This document shows positions 1 to 12,660 of a DNA stretch of 64,000 bases, piece by piece. The position numbers were made by a program, and so were the translations under genes. The notes beneath the pieces were generated by a model. The model did no database searches. It was given only the letters and a program-made list of their open reading frames with translations, and had not been told where the DNA came from. This DNA is from Prunus persica (lineage: Eukaryota; Streptophyta; Magnoliopsida; Rosales; Rosaceae), in assembly GCF_000346465.2 (NCBI RefSeq), contig NC_034014.1, positions 7,716,890-7,780,889 of the forward strand, written 5' to 3'. Each line of letters opens with the position of its first letter. Positions within the stretch are counted from its first letter, which is position 1.

Positions 1-19
1 GTTCAATATTACTGTACAG

Positions 20-3000
20 AACTTGAATCTTTGACGTTGCAATACTGGGCTGCTTCTGCCAGCTGCCTGAGTGTGCTTATCTTCCTCTGCATAACTCTGT
101 GGCGGGCACCTGAGAATATGCCTCCTCCACCTGCACATAATGTTTGGCATGCAAAATTTAGCCTAAGTTGCATAATATTACACACAGCAGTGAGCTTTGT
201 GACTTTTGGTACAGTATCTCTTACTAGTAAGTGGTCTGCATCTCATTCAAATCCTTTTTTTCTGAATTGATTTAGGAACATGGAAACTGTTCTTTGCTTG
301 TGGTTAAGCCAATATTAATTGGACAACTGAATCTTTATTTGCTCCTTCCATACAGGCTTTGAGACTGCATTGAAGTTATTGTGGATGCTCTGTCACGGAT
401 TGGCAGCAGTAAAATTAATTCAGCATGTTATTAAAACTTTCCCATATTGTGCTTCCATCGGTATATGCCTTGCTACTTTTTCTATTTCACTTACTCTTTC
501 TTGCAAAATGCAATGGAGTTTTTCTTACTGATTAAAGAAGGGAAAAAATGTAACTGCTAAATGGAAATAGTTTAGCTTGTTAGGTAGCAGTTAACTGCCC
601 ATAGAGTGTTCATGTTGCCCTCATGTTTACTGGCTTTTAGCGGTTACACGATTAAAAGTTGATCCAACCTAGTTCATATGTTCTGGCAGATATTTAAGTT
701 CTTTAAACATTAACTGTCTCAGTTAACCCATCTTGAGTACTTGCAGTTCAATTTTTATATTATTCGTCACCAAATGATCAGATCACTCTCTCTCCTCTTC
801 TTCTCATCTCTTCGTGCTTTGTTTTTCTTTCGATTTCTATCTCTCTTTGTGAAAATCATGTTTTGAGGTATTTCTTGATCTTTTCTCAGTAATTGTTGAT
901 GTTCTCTTTTCTTTATTTTTTTTTTCTAGGGGAATCATGTCTGGTGACTTCAGGTCTTGTTCTCTATTTTGGTGATATGTTGGCATATACCATTGAAAAG
1001 GTTATTGTTTCTGCTCGATTTAGCTATGTTTTCTCTCGACAAATTTTCTTTATATACTCATCTTATTGGTGATAACATTGCTCACACAGGTGTCTGGGTT
1101 GACTATGAAATCAGAGGTGGTACAATATGGAAGTAAAAGAAGTGAGATAAGTATTATTATACAGGTATGTTTCTTTAAGAGGTGAAATTGGTTGCAAGCG
1201 GTATGACTGGAATCCAAAGGTTGTTCCTTTTTTGTGCAGGGATTGCTGCTTGGCCTTCTTCTTTTTCCAATGGTCTTTAAATTTGTTCTTCGAATGTGGG
1301 AATCCACATTCAGTACAGCCCGTTCTGAAGTTGGGACAAACAACGAGATTTGGAGATCTCTTATCTTCTTTTCTTCCCTTGGATTTATCATGATTGTGAT
1401 CATTCCGTCATGGATGCAGTTGGTTCAGGATTTTCATATGCATCCGTTGTTATGGTATTACACTTCATAAATTTGATTTTAATGATACTTGTTTACTTCA
1501 ACTGGATTGTTTTTATTATCTTCTGACCAACGTGGTTATTGGGTTTCTGTTTGGTGGTAACCCAACACTATAGGTAGGTAATTGATTTTTCATGTATCTG
1601 GTGCTGTCCACAGATGCATGGACTGAAAGCTTTGCATGGTATTTAATAGAAAATCAAATGCTGCAGTCCATTACATACGTTTTTAAGACTGCTAAAAAAA
1701 CTAGGCCCTAATGACACAAGTCATAAGTTGCTTCTGTGCTTAACATGATGAAGTATGCTGGAGTGGGGAAGCAATCATAATATACAAGTGCTCTGAAGTC
1801 TGAACTGGATACCAAAGGGTCTGCGTGCATGTTGATATCATGCATAGATGCGACTCCATGTGAATGCACAAAACTAGATAATGAACACAAATCTGAATCA
1901 AGTATCACTTCTTATTGGTCTGTGCAGTTGCAAGTATGACTTAGGCAAGAGGGAGAGATTGCAATCAGTGATGCCAGCGAAACTGCTTTCCATAGGTTGT
2001 GATGTAGGCCTAGAATTGCAATTAACTGGACTTTCTTTATGCTATATTTTCTGTGTTTTCAACTTCCTTACTAAAAAGCGTTTTGTCTCTTTTTTGTAAA
2101 AAGAATTTCCTGTAGTTTGAATGGTAGGCTCCATGCCAACACCAGAGTTACTAGGGTCTTTTTCATGTTTGGGTTTGCAGTACTGGCATCGGAATTGCGC
2201 TATTAGCCCTGATGTGTGGCGCACAGGGTTTACTTAATTGGTTAGCTATTTTTGAGCTTCAAATTCCAATTTTATGCTTGTCATTTTGGTTGCTTGCACA
2301 CAACTTGAAGTACATCAATCCACGTGTGCACAAATGCATAAATATTTAATTCAAAGCTCACAATATATTTCCTATACCATGGTACGCCAACATCTACTGT
2401 TCTTTAGTGTTGAAAAGTTTGACATTTTATCTATTTTTACTCCCCCATGTATCATGGTACGTTGGAATTCCAGTTTTGGAGAACTGGATCACCAAAATAC
2501 CATGAATTGGGTACATGATCTGGATTTGGGTTGTGATGGGTATGCAATTTGGTAACTCTACGGCAAACCTTGCATGGGATATCACTTGTATAAGGTTCAT
2601 CTTAGTTTTCCTTTTGTTGCATAACTTGGCTACTTGCTGTGATTGATACTACTTTTGGTTCTATTTACCAAAAATATCTAATCTATTCTGCCAGATGGCT
2701 ATCTTATGTCAGCATCAAATATTTTTTCTTTGGCAGGGTACTTTCATTTATTTTTTCGGAACCACTTAAGAGACTATCTTTGTGTGTCTACTGGATGTGC
2801 GTGATATATGTGTCTGTTCTAAGGTTCTACAACATTTCAAAGAATAGCAAGATTGAGAGGATTCTACTACGAAAATACTACCATCTGATGGCTGTGTCAA
2901 TGTTTCTGCCTGCTCTTATCTTCCAGGTGACTTAGGACTAAGGATTGACTGTCATCCTGGTATATTATCTGCGTGTTCATTCTGGTTGTGTGTGTTTGGA

Positions 3001-4471
3001 TATGCTCACTGTATGTTTCTTTTGCAGCCAGAGTTTCTTGATCTATCATTTGGTGCAGCTTTGGCAGTTTTCTTGGCATTGGAAATTATTCGAGTAAGTT
3101 TCCAAACTAGCACCTTATGTTAATGTCTACAAAGAGAGAGGATAGAAGTCTGTCTTTCTTATTTCATTTTTCTTGACCATATCTTTGTGACTAGGTATGG
3201 AGAATTTGGCCATTGGGACAATCCATACATAAATTTATGAATGCTTTCACTGATCATCGTGACTCAGATCTTCTTATTGTCAGGTATGGCAAGACCTCTC
3301 CTGATAGAGCAAAGCTTTAAACACATAAGTTTGATGCAAACCCAACTGTGTTGTTTTTTTATGTTGTTTGCTTTTTTCAGCCACTTTTCACTCTTATTGG
3401 GATGTGCTCTTCCTATTTGGATGTCTTCTGGGTACAATGATCGACCCCTTGCCCCCTTTTCTGGAATTTTAAGCCTCGGAATTGGAGATACAATGGTGAG
3501 TGTGCTTGCACTGGATGACCAGGACAGGAGTTACACCTATTGCTTAATTTATTAATTGGGATTTTTGTTTGTTTTTTTGTCCAGGCATCAGTTGTTGGGC
3601 ACAAGTATGGTGTCCTCAGGTGGAGCAAAACTGGCAGTAAGTAATTCTATTGATAAACTTCACCAAAGAAGGTGTTTCCATTAATTTTGTTAATGTACAC
3701 AAAACTTTTCCTTGTTCATAGAGAAAACAATTGAAGGGACTGCAGCTGGTATAACATCTGTCTTAGCTGCTTGCTCAGTTCTGCTTCCCCTTCTAGCATC
3801 AACCGGATATATTCTTACTGAGGTAGGCATATCTGTCTTTCTCTCGCTGCCAAATTAGCATATGACCGTTGCTCAATGAACCTATTACTTAGATAATGGA
3901 ACTGGTTATTTGGTTGAAATTGGTTTAGAAAAGGAATTTCTGAATAAGATACCTAATTAGTCGCCTAATTATGGAGTCAAGTGACCTAGACGAGTTGAGG
4001 TGCACTCTATGAACCAGATTAGCTATGCAAGTGCAAGTAGTTCAAGTCCATTTAGTGTTTCCTAAAACAAAGATGAGGAGGCACCTAGTTGAGGCCGAAT
4101 TAGCAGTGGTTTTGTGCTGCAGGTTTTTTGTCAGCATGGTCAAAATGCATGTGATTTATGTATGAGGTTTGCTAATGCTTTGCATTGCATCTTTTATTGG
4201 TGCCTGAATCTTCTGTTCCCCCACCCCATTTCTCCTCACCAAAATAACAAAGAGAGGCATACAGAATGTGGTCATGGTAGCCAGTGTTCTCTCTATTCCC
4301 ATCTTATATGGATTTGTTCCTTCATCTGCTCATGATTTTGATGCCTAACTTTTACAGCATTGGGGCTCTCTTCTCGTAGCCGTGACTGTGAGTGGTTTGT
4401 TGGAGGCTTACACGGCACAACTTGATAATGCTTTCATACCACTTATATTCTACAGCCTTCTCTGTCTGTGA
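20..4471 (+). CDS. DOK1: Dolichol kinase, 3' part of gene (12 coding exons)
   Basis: Polytopic ER-membrane enzyme that phosphorylates dolichol with CTP to make the dolichyl phosphate needed for N-glycosylation and GPI anchors. The gene enters from the left edge. Exons read from GT-AG sites with phases that all agree: 20-226, 356-460, 930-1000, 1090-1164, 1240-1454, 2737-2926, 3028-3093, 3195-3283, 3381-3495, 3585-3636, 3722-3822, 4358-4471 (TGA). They give about 465 codons; plant dolichol kinases run to roughly 550-600 residues, so about 100 N-terminal residues lie outside the window. The product is strongly hydrophobic with many membrane segments. Family signatures are ERILLRKYYHLMAV (exon 6), AFTDHRDSDLLIVSHF (exons 8-9), LSLGIGDTMASVVGHKYG (exons 9-10) and EGTAAGITS (exon 11). 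The last two belong to the proposed CTP-binding region. The frame ends at SLLCL-stop. Family identity is from recognised motifs; activity is inferred. Confidence 0.9.
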
Positions 4472-5640
4472 ACGCCGCTCCAACCTCCTGGACGGAACAT
4501 AGGTATGGCAGTGGGCAGCGACGAGACCTGCCTAAAATCATCTTCTTTTACATTCATGTACATACTTTGAGCACCTTTTTGTAGATATACAACTAATCTG
4601 CTGACCAAGAATACAAACAGCCTGTTGTACTTTAATTTCTGTGTAGGTCGAAATGATTTTTGTTTTAGGCTTTAGGAATACATATTAAGGGCAGTCCACT
4701 CAACTGTGTCAACATAACATACAAGAATTCACTTTTGTAATTAAAATTCTTTATTTTTCCCTGAGAGAAAGGAAGGGGGTTCCGAGTTTGGTTAGGGAGA
4801 TGAACACATGAGGGATGTAGATTTTGTTCCGATACAGATGCTAGTTGTTGTATTAATAATGCAAATAGATTTTCTTTTCTTTTTGGCACATTTTTATTAA
4901 TCGACTGCAGAATGTTCTTTTTTCATCCATTATGAATTCATAAGTTTGCATTATGTTCAAACCAATTAAGAAACAAAATAAGGGTAAAGTACCCTTTTGG
5001 TTTCTGTTTTTCTCCAATTTCATTTTGGTCCATGTGTCTGGAATCTTAAAAAAAAATTCAGACAAAAAAAACTCTGTTTCGAATTTGATCAATATGATCC
5101 TTGTGTTTTATACCTGCCACGCGTGCTTGAATTAGACGGAAAGGGCCAGAATGGTTTACAGTGACCAAATTGAAAATCTGAGTAAAAGACGCGGATCAAG
5201 AGATCCATTGCTGAAGATTTTTTAAAAATTTGTTTTGGTTGTAATCAACGGTTGAGGGAGATTCAAATTTGGGACATTTTCCGACATTGAACTTTTAGAA
5301 GAGAAGTAGCCCAAGATGGTTGGTCTACTGCTTCTTGGATAAACAAGACATAATAACTGGTAAAACCCACAAGAAATTTGAAAGCTCATATATCTACATG
5401 TTTACATGCAGTTACCTGAAAAGAAAACATAGCTATTAATTTCTTTACAAAATTAGTGAAATACCCATTTCTAGACATAATTCTATAAAGAAACCCTATA
5501 CCATTCAATATATATAAACACACCCAAAATAAACCCAAAAATTGACAGCTGTCGATTTCTTAAATTCAACAGCTATGTTGGATTACTATTTTGCCCTTTT
5601 GCTTTATCCATTAATCTACTTAATCTTCATCAACACACAT
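4472..5640. other. 3' UTR of dolichol kinase gene, then AT-rich spacer
   Basis: The first 150-200 bases are probably the 3' UTR. The rest has no convincing coding sequence. A stretch near 4980-5190 (AAAGTACCCTTTTGGTTTC onward) has the look of an old MULE-type terminal region, but I found no matching inverted partner. Confidence 0.4.
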
Positions 5641-5714
5641 CTCGAACTTTCTTCTTCTTCTTCAACAATCGAGCTCTGCTTCTAGCTTTTCTCCTAGCCC
5701 AATTCCCATTTAAT

Positions 5715-6053
5715 CTTCATCATCTCCACCACAGCCCTTGCCGACTCCATCACCACAACCCGTCGCCGATTCACCTTCGCCCAAAACTCTTTCTTCGATT
5801 TCCCTTCCTCCATCTCCGTCGGACGCTCCAATGAACGCACCATCCTTCTTCATCTCCGACGCTATCGTAATCATCTCCATCTCAATCTCCATCGACCGAC
5901 GACACACCTCCAGTTCCTTCTCCAGTTTCGTAGAATCCGAGCGACGTCAACCACAACAACCTCAATGCAGACAGAGACGGAACTAAGAACTTCTCTGGAG
6001 GAATGACTTCGGCGAAGAAGGCAGGAATCGTACTTGGATTGATCGTTGGATAA
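5715..6053 (+). pseudogene. Arabinogalactan-protein-like relic
   Basis: The stretch reads as a Pro/Ser-rich backbone (for example PTPSPQPVADSPSP and, after a shift, STDDTPPVPSPVS). It is followed by a Gly/Lys junction and the start of a hydrophobic tail (GMTSAKKAGIVLGLIVG), the order seen in AGP-like wall proteins. It cannot be translated in one piece. The N-terminal Pro-rich part and the C-terminal part are in different frames, the second frame has in-frame TAA and TAG codons, and the tail stops at 6051-6053 before a full membrane segment. No clean signal peptide joins in frame. I infer a decayed gene copy. A low-complexity stretch resembling an AGP by chance is the alternative. Confidence 0.45.
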
Positions 6054-6727
6054 AATTCATCGATCTCAGTATAGATACGCCGCCAGGAGAGAGATTCTCT
6101 GAAGAACTACTCAGTCTCTCATACACAAAAGCTCTTAGAGGTTACTGTGAAAATTTTAATTTCTCATAATTTTTTGTTGTAGTTAATTTATGTGTTTGCT
6201 TAGTGTATGATTCAATTGAGATTTTGGCAATGGTGATATGGTGATTCAATTTGATTCTTCATTCTTTGGAGCGCTGACGATGCTAGAGTTGGTGGTAGTC
6301 AGAATTTTGGAATGAGTTCTTAGCGTAAAATACTCAATTAGTCAATATGAGTCACTGTATTGCTTTTTCTATTTTAGAATGATATAATATTTGGAATTAG
6401 AGATTTAGAATTCATTATGCTTGTTTTTCTCATTGTTGTTGACTGGTTTGGCTCTGTCTGTGTATGCTATGTAATGTTTGGTTACTGAGAAAATTGAATA
6501 AAAGAAAAGAAAATTGATAATTACTGTTCTTGGATTTAGATTCTCAGTTATCTAGGTTCTTTGTGATTTTAATGTGTAAAACACTATTTAGTATTAACTT
6601 GGTTTTGATGTGGTATTGTTTGGATTCTTTATCGTACCTATTATGCAAATGAAATGACGTAGTTGTTAATTTCCAGTAAGTGGTATGAACAGTTGTTATA
6701 CTGTTCATACCCTGCAACTGAGATGAT
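6054..6727. other. AT-rich spacer
   Basis: No coding sequence, RNA gene or clear repeat boundary seen. Confidence 0.4.
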
Positions 6728-6803
6728 TTCTATGACATAGTATTAACAGTGCACTTCTATGACATAATATTAACAGTGTACTTCTATGACATAGTATTAA
6801 CAG
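6728..6803. repeat. 27-bp tandem repeat, about 2.8 copies
   Basis: The unit TTCTATGACATAGTATTAAC plus a short tail starts at 6728, 6755 and 6782, an exact 27-bp period. The second copy has a single G-to-A change. Confidence 0.85.
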
Positions 6804-6924
6804 ATTTTCAGTAACAAAGCATGCTCTATATTTTGCTCTATATATAGCTATGCACTTGAAGTTTATGATATGCATAACGTAATTTTTACTAGGAAGATAG
6901 TGTTATGACATAGTATGACAGTAA

Positions 6925-7502
6925 AGTATCGATGTTAATACCCTATACTGGAACTTGACAGTGGTAGAAATGCACAAGAAATAGGATTTCAAAGAGAACT
7001 AGTAGTGTTATTACCCTATATTGGAACTTTGCAGTGGCAGACATGCGTTAGAAATAGGATTTTCTAGGGAACAATCAGTATTATTACCATATACTGGAAC
7101 TTGACAGTGGTAGAAATGCACAAGAAATAGGATTTCAAAGAGAACTAGTAGTGTTATTACCCTATATTGGAACTTTATTTACAGTGGCAGACATGCGTTA
7201 GAAATAGGATTTCCTAGGGAACAATCAGTATTATTACCATATACTGGAACTTGACAGTGGTAGAAAAGCACAAGAAATAGGATTTCAAAGAGAACTAGTA
7301 GTGTTATTACCCTATATTGGAACTTTATTTACAGTGGCAGACATGCGTTAGAAATAGGATTTCAGTGTACAATCAGTATTATTACCATATACTGGAACTT
7401 GACAGTGGTAGAAAAGCACAAGAAATAGGATTTCAAAGAGAACTAGTAGTGTTATTACCCTATATTGGAACTTTATTTATATTGGAACTTTATTTACAGT
7501 GG
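6925..7502. repeat. Minisatellite, period about 148 bp, nearly four copies
   Basis: The segment AAAGAGAACTAGTAGTGTTA recurs at 6991, 7137, 7287 and 7435, so the period is 146-150 bp. Each unit consists of two related half-units: one with CCATATACTGGAACTTGACAG, one with CCCTATATTGGAACTTTATT. This points to duplication of an older dimer of about 70 bp. Copies differ by few substitutions and small indels, implying recent expansion or homogenisation. The short frames inside it are consequences of the repeat. Confidence 0.85.
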
Positions 7503-8164
7503 CTTAAATGAAGGTGCGCGTGCTGGCAGTTAAGTTACGGTTTACTTTTACGGTTTACTTTTTTTTTGGGCCGAAAGTTATAGAATACGAGATGGTACAA
7601 TGTTTGGGCTTGTTTATAAATTTGGGCTGGGTTTGTTTTGGGTGTTTTTTGAGTTTTTTTCTGTTGGGCTTGATAGTGGCAGTGCTGTAATTTATTGGAA
7701 CTTCAACACTAATTTGTTATTTAATAAATGGATTTTGGGTGTGTTTATGAAGTGTTTTCCATGTGGGGTTTTTTTATAATTTCAGCTCCTATTTTGGGTA
7801 TATTAGTGAAGATCCCTAATTTCTTTGGTGGCAAAAGTCGTAAACAATATGGTACATATATATGCTTAACATATCCTAAAATTCATAATTGGAATTAATT
7901 AGTGAATTATTTGGAATAAAACTTTCGTGATAAAATTTCTTATGATTTGGCGGAAGGCTCTCAAATACCATTATTACTTTCAAATAACACCATTACTATA
8001 ATAAAGAATCTTAGTACATCAATATCATCTCAATATGTTGTCGATATTATTCATTTTTTGAATAAAAAATAGTCATATAGAGTCTTGATATGACAACAAA
8101 GTATCAATATTTTGTCGATATTATCGATTTGCTATAGTAATCTTAGTATTTGATAGCATTTCCC
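7503..8164. other. AT-rich spacer
   Basis: No gene recognised. Short palindromic stretches around 8030-8150 (ATATTGTCGATATT-like motifs) could be a decayed MITE, but no end or target duplication could be fixed. Confidence 0.3.
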
Positions 8165-8256
8165 AATTATTTTCTAATTAACTTCTTCCTACCCCTAAAG
8201 TTGAATTAGGTTACTTTTCATTAATTAAGAACCGATTGTTTGGTTTCGGGTACCAA

Positions 8257-8390
8257 TGACGAACCTATTTAGGTCAAAGGAGGTGCAGTTGCACTTCTCC
8301 TCGCCAAAAAAAAAATAAAAAAAATCAGTGTATGTGCTTCAAATTGCCTCTCTGCTCAAGCTGGTGGTTGTGCACTCCAAGTGTTCGACA
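8257..8390 (+). mobile_element. Fragment of the hAT-like MITE found complete at 51549-52043
   Basis: The block AAGGAGGTGCAG...CTCCTCG...TGTATGTGCTTCAAATTG, then a CTCAA(G)CTGG stretch, matches the 5' part of the element at 51549. The left terminus is degenerate and the right half is not present, so this is a truncated or decayed copy. It breaks the unit-1 SAUR duplication. Confidence 0.55.
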
Positions 8391-8661
8391 ACGCAAGCAA
8401 CAACGCAGCACGCTAATTTTTTTTTTTTTTTTAAAGTCCTGAAAAAAAGAAAAAAAAAAAAGAAGGAAACTAGATTCATGGGCTTTCAACAAGGCTTGCA
8501 TTTCATAGACTTTAAACAAGGATTCTTTCTTAAAACAATTCTTTTCGTGGGCTTAAAACATAAGTTCTTTCCTAAAGCAATCTTTAAACAAGACAAGCAT
8601 TTTGTGGGCTTTAAGCAATGGAAAATGCTAGGCGTACCATATTTATATACCACCTCTCTAA

Positions 8662-9066
8662 GAGCAATTCCAACGGGCTACCCTTACCAAGGTAAGAGGG
8701 GGCCCAAGCCCCAAATTCGTCTTCCAGAGGGCTAAAGTTGCCAGGGTAGCTGATGGGGCCCACAAAACCAGGCTAGCCCTCAGGCAAAACAAGCTCGTGC
8801 TCTAGCATGGGTTTGCTGACGTCAGTGATGACTTCAGCAACCCAAAAAAAAAATGAAAAAAATCTACAAAAAATACAAAAAAAATAAATACTTAGTCATA
8901 TTCTTCACTTCCCACACTAAAACTCTATACAAATTCCTCTCCTCATATCTCATGTGAATAGTGGTTGTCATAGCAATAGGTGGAAACATCACAACCTTTT
9001 GCAAGAGCTGTCACTATTCAAGTGAATACCCTTACCCTTTGCCATGGCAAATGGGTGGAAGTGCTC
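8662..9066. mobile_element. PIF/Harbinger-like MITE (family A), 405 bp
   Basis: Termini are GAGCAATTCCAACGGGCTAC and, in reverse complement from the right, GAGCACTTCCACCCATTTGC. The flanking 3-bp target duplication is TAA (8659-8661 and 9067-9069). A 3-bp TAA/TTA duplication is characteristic of PIF/Harbinger-type insertions. A second copy of the family lies in opposite orientation at 35852-36281. No transposase is encoded. Confidence 0.75.
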
Positions 9067-10079
9067 TAATATAGGTGGTAAGCCTAGCATTACCCTTTAG
9101 CAATTCTTTCACCTTTTTTTTTTTTTTTGGGTATGAGGTTTTCATGATATGAAACCTTGTCGAAAACAATTGTAGATTAATTGAATTGCTATTTTTTTTT
9201 CTATTACTTATGAATGACATTGGTATTGTTTAAATTATAAGAATATTTGTTTGTCAATTTTTTATTATTATAAAGCTTTTAGCATTTCAAAATTACATCT
9301 CGGTTAAAAAATTCCTAAATCCGTCAGTGCATGCTATATTGATGATATTTGATGGACTTTTCGTCTTGATTGATATTCAGAAATATCAACCAAATATGAA
9401 CCAAATATCTACAATGTACATTGTAGATTTGTACTCGATACAGGCCGACCACTCCTCTTTTGCATTATTAAACTATACCGTTCAAATGTTCGTGCTTCTC
9501 TTTTGATCCATGGAATTTCTTCACAACCATGTTCACATATTCTCCTCTCAAATAGCATTGTGCCAAGTTCATTTTCATACGTTGGAGAAATACTATTCAA
9601 ACTAGTCAACATGATGGAGCCCTCTCCGTACCTCATCACCCCAACAAAAAGCTAAAAGAAAGTAATCAGTGAACGGACAATTATAAAAAGAGGCATCAAG
9701 TACAGCCGACGGTTTCTTCCATCTATTTCATTGCCCAAAAAACATATGGAGCCTATTGTCGAGAACTTTTTCAATAATGAATCAATCTCAAACCTGCATT
9801 TTTGGTCTTTCTCTAGCTAACAAAAATATCTACATGGACAGTTGGATTTGATCCCACAAATATCACTTTTGATCTTTTATGTTTTATGTCGTGGACAAAA
9901 TGGTGGACCTTGAGATTGGAAAGGCACAAGACTAGACAAGTAAGTGAGCAATTTCATGTGCAAAATTCAAGCATTATGGCCTGTGGGCTGCTGCAAATGC
10001 ACCCAAAAATTATGACCACCTGGAGGAAGCAATTACAGTTGTTTCAGTTTTGTTATAGAAGACAATAACTTAAAGTTTA

Positions 10080-11911
10080 AGCACCTTAATTTGTTACAAT
10101 GAATTCTGTTGTCTTAAGTGTGAAGAGAAACATGGTTATGGACATTGCAGAGCTTTCTTAATTGTGTTTGTATATATGTGAGAATAAAGGTGAAGAATAT
10201 TTGATGAAATTGCATGTATAGTTCCTGAGAAGTAGAGTCTGCTGGTTCATTTCATATATACCATGAATGACTTAAACTAAAAGTTACTCACAAGTTCATT
10301 GTCCAATGATTAGGAGTGTCATATTACTTGAGTTATTATTTAGAACACACAAACACACAAGAATAGGAGTAAAAGGTATGATAACAATGTTAAATTTTAG
10401 AGAGACAGGCCAGCAGTCAAGGGTAGATCTATGTATGGGTTAAAGTGGGCTTTAGCTCAGTGCAAAATTTGGAGATGAAAAAAATTAGTGCTAATTTTAT
10501 AAGTCAAACCCAAGTTAATGAAAAATAGTCCACCTCTCTTTGTTGAAATTAGCCAATCCCAACCGAAAGATTTCATTTCTAGAGGCACCCACACACATCA
10601 AACATCATGTTTTCCTATTACCCACCAATGTATAACTTAATATTTGAACTTGAGAGCTTAGAAATAGCAGGTCTCTTCATCTTTAAAACTGTATCAACCT
10701 ATATCCAATGGGTTCTTATTAGTAAGTTTCTCTCTTACTTTTTGTTTAATTTCCAATTTCAATTGTTATTGTTAGCTTTTTATGATTTAGGGTTTGGATG
10801 TTAAATTTTGGGGACTTTTTTCTTATGCAATTTGCCAGGATTTTATTGATGAGTCATCTTTTTTCTGGTTTAATCTATTCATTACTTGATCTATGCTTTC
10901 AATAATCTACTTGTTTCTTGGTTTTGTCGAATGGTTGTAGCTTGTGATTGTGCAATTGTAGATCTATATTACTGCACCCCCTACTTCTATGTCTACTCCC
11001 ATAAAATTAAAAATTGTTAATTGAAGAATAGTTGCTACCACTCATTCCTTTGCATGTAAACTTGTTTTTAAGGGGAAAAAAAAGGGGTGATATAATGGAT
11101 CTCCCATAAATAAAAAAATATTAGTCCACCTTTATAAAATTTCACGGTCCGCCTTTGCCAACGGCCCACTACTAGCTTCACTGATATTGTCCCCAACTTA
11201 ACCATCTACAAATTCCAGTAGGGGTGTGAGGTTTTATCACAAAAGCCCTCGGTGATATTAGTAGTGGAACCATATTCATTATATGTTATGTTTTATTTAA
11301 TCAAGTTTACGATGTGAGACTTAAATTATTCAACAAAGAATTGAATCCCAGTAGCTCACAAGATCTACAATGACTATTATGGTTCGTTGATCTAATTTTT
11401 ACGAACAAAACTTTACCACTTAATGCACAAAATGTAAAATGTAGAACATAACAAGAAGTATTTTAGAGATCAATGAAAAAAGGCAAGAAGATTTCGCATT
11501 GATCAGGATTTATTATTATTATTATTATTTTTAGGCTTATGTACTGTTACACCTTTGAAATGGATACTCGGTCTCACTTTACCTCATCAAACTGAAATTT
11601 TCTCATTTAACCCTTGAATCTCTAAAAATTGCTAAAATTTTCTCACTTTACCACTTCTGTTCATTTTCATCCACAAAACTATTAAATGTGATGATGTGGC
11701 ATGGATATTCTAGTAATTTTAGCTCCTTATCTTCTCTCTTCTCTCTGTCTCTTTCTCCTCTCTGCCTCCCTCTTCTCTCCCCACCCCTCGCCAGACCCAA
11801 CAACCCCCACCCCATACCTCCTCCATGGAATTACTCAACACACCCAAACCACCACCACTCAAAAAAAAATTTAAAAATTCTCCTCGACATCCACTCCCCA
11901 TATTCTCTCTT

Positions 11912-11944
<33 letters not shown>

Positions 11945-12660
11945 AAAGGGAGTGAGGTGAGAGAGAGAGAGAGAGAGAGAAGAGATAAAATAGATAGTTA
12001 AAATTACTAGAATGCCCATACCACGTTAGCACCCTTAATGGTTTTGTGGACAGAAATGGACGAGGTAAAATGAGGAAATTTCAGTTTAAGAGAATAAAGT
12101 GAGACCGATCATCATTTTTTGGAGATAAAACAATAAATAAGCCTTTATTTTTAAACGACTCACTGTCACACACACAAATAAGGTACTGAGACCTTATATG
12201 GTACTGAAACCTTATAGATAAGCCTTACAAGAGGAAGCTATGCATAGTTCTTTTAAAGGTACTGAAACCAAAAATCCAATACAGTCCTCCCATTTTTCCT
12301 TAGACAAATCGTAATTTATTTTCCCACATACACTCACCACTAGGCTAACCTAAATTTATCCTTTCATCATTATTTATTTTTATACAAACGGTATTTGGGT
12401 AGGAATAATCAAACTTAAGACCTTGAGTGTAGGGGTAAATGCTCTTAATCAACTATAATTTCCTTGTTGTTTGTCCTTCTAATTACATGAGTGATTATAG
12501 AATACTACGGTAATACGGCTACGTGGTACATCTTGTACACATGTTATAATATAAGTAGATATTTATTGATATTACTCCCTAAAAGAGGGAAAAATAAACC
12601 TTGTCGCACACCCATTTTATAACACATGTACAAAATGTGTCATGTAGCTATACAACCATA
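10080..12660. other. DNA present only in SAUR unit 1
   Basis: Units 2 and 3 run without this block. Apart from the fold-back element at 11533-12144 I recognise nothing. Short frames here show no family features and no splice structure. Confidence 0.45.
11533..12144. mobile_element. Fold-back (MULE-like) element with GA/CT core, 612 bp
   Basis: Arms of about 170-200 bp are inverted copies: both carry CGGTCTCACTTTA, AACTGAAATTT, TTCATCCACAAAACTATTAA/TGTCCACAAAACCATTAA and ATTCTAGTAATTTTA in the same order. Termini are AGGCTTAT and ATAAGCCT. The target duplication is TTATTTTT (11525-11532 and 12145-12152). The loop is a CT-rich tract followed by (GA)n at about 11917-11983, so the loop also self-pairs. 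Low-complexity frames across it are not genes. Confidence 0.75.

Noticed and set aside
2165..2226. Possible extra exon in intron 5 of the dolichol kinase gene (acceptor TTTGCAG, donor-like CAGG|GTTTAC)
   Set aside because: Joining exon 5 directly to 2737 gives the continuous family sequence HPLLW-VLSFIFSEP; the extra segment would disrupt it. It could at most be a rare alternative exon.
4853..5135. Overlapping frames on both strands of 60-79 codons
   Set aside because: AT-rich sequence with homopolymers; no family feature and no splice signals supporting a gene.
6925..7502. CRISPR-like array
   Set aside because: The unit is about 148 bp, repeats run head to tail without unique spacers, and the genome is plant nuclear.
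11688..12019. Ser/Pro-rich and Arg/Glu-rich frames
   Set aside because: They lie in the CT/GA core and arms of a fold-back element.
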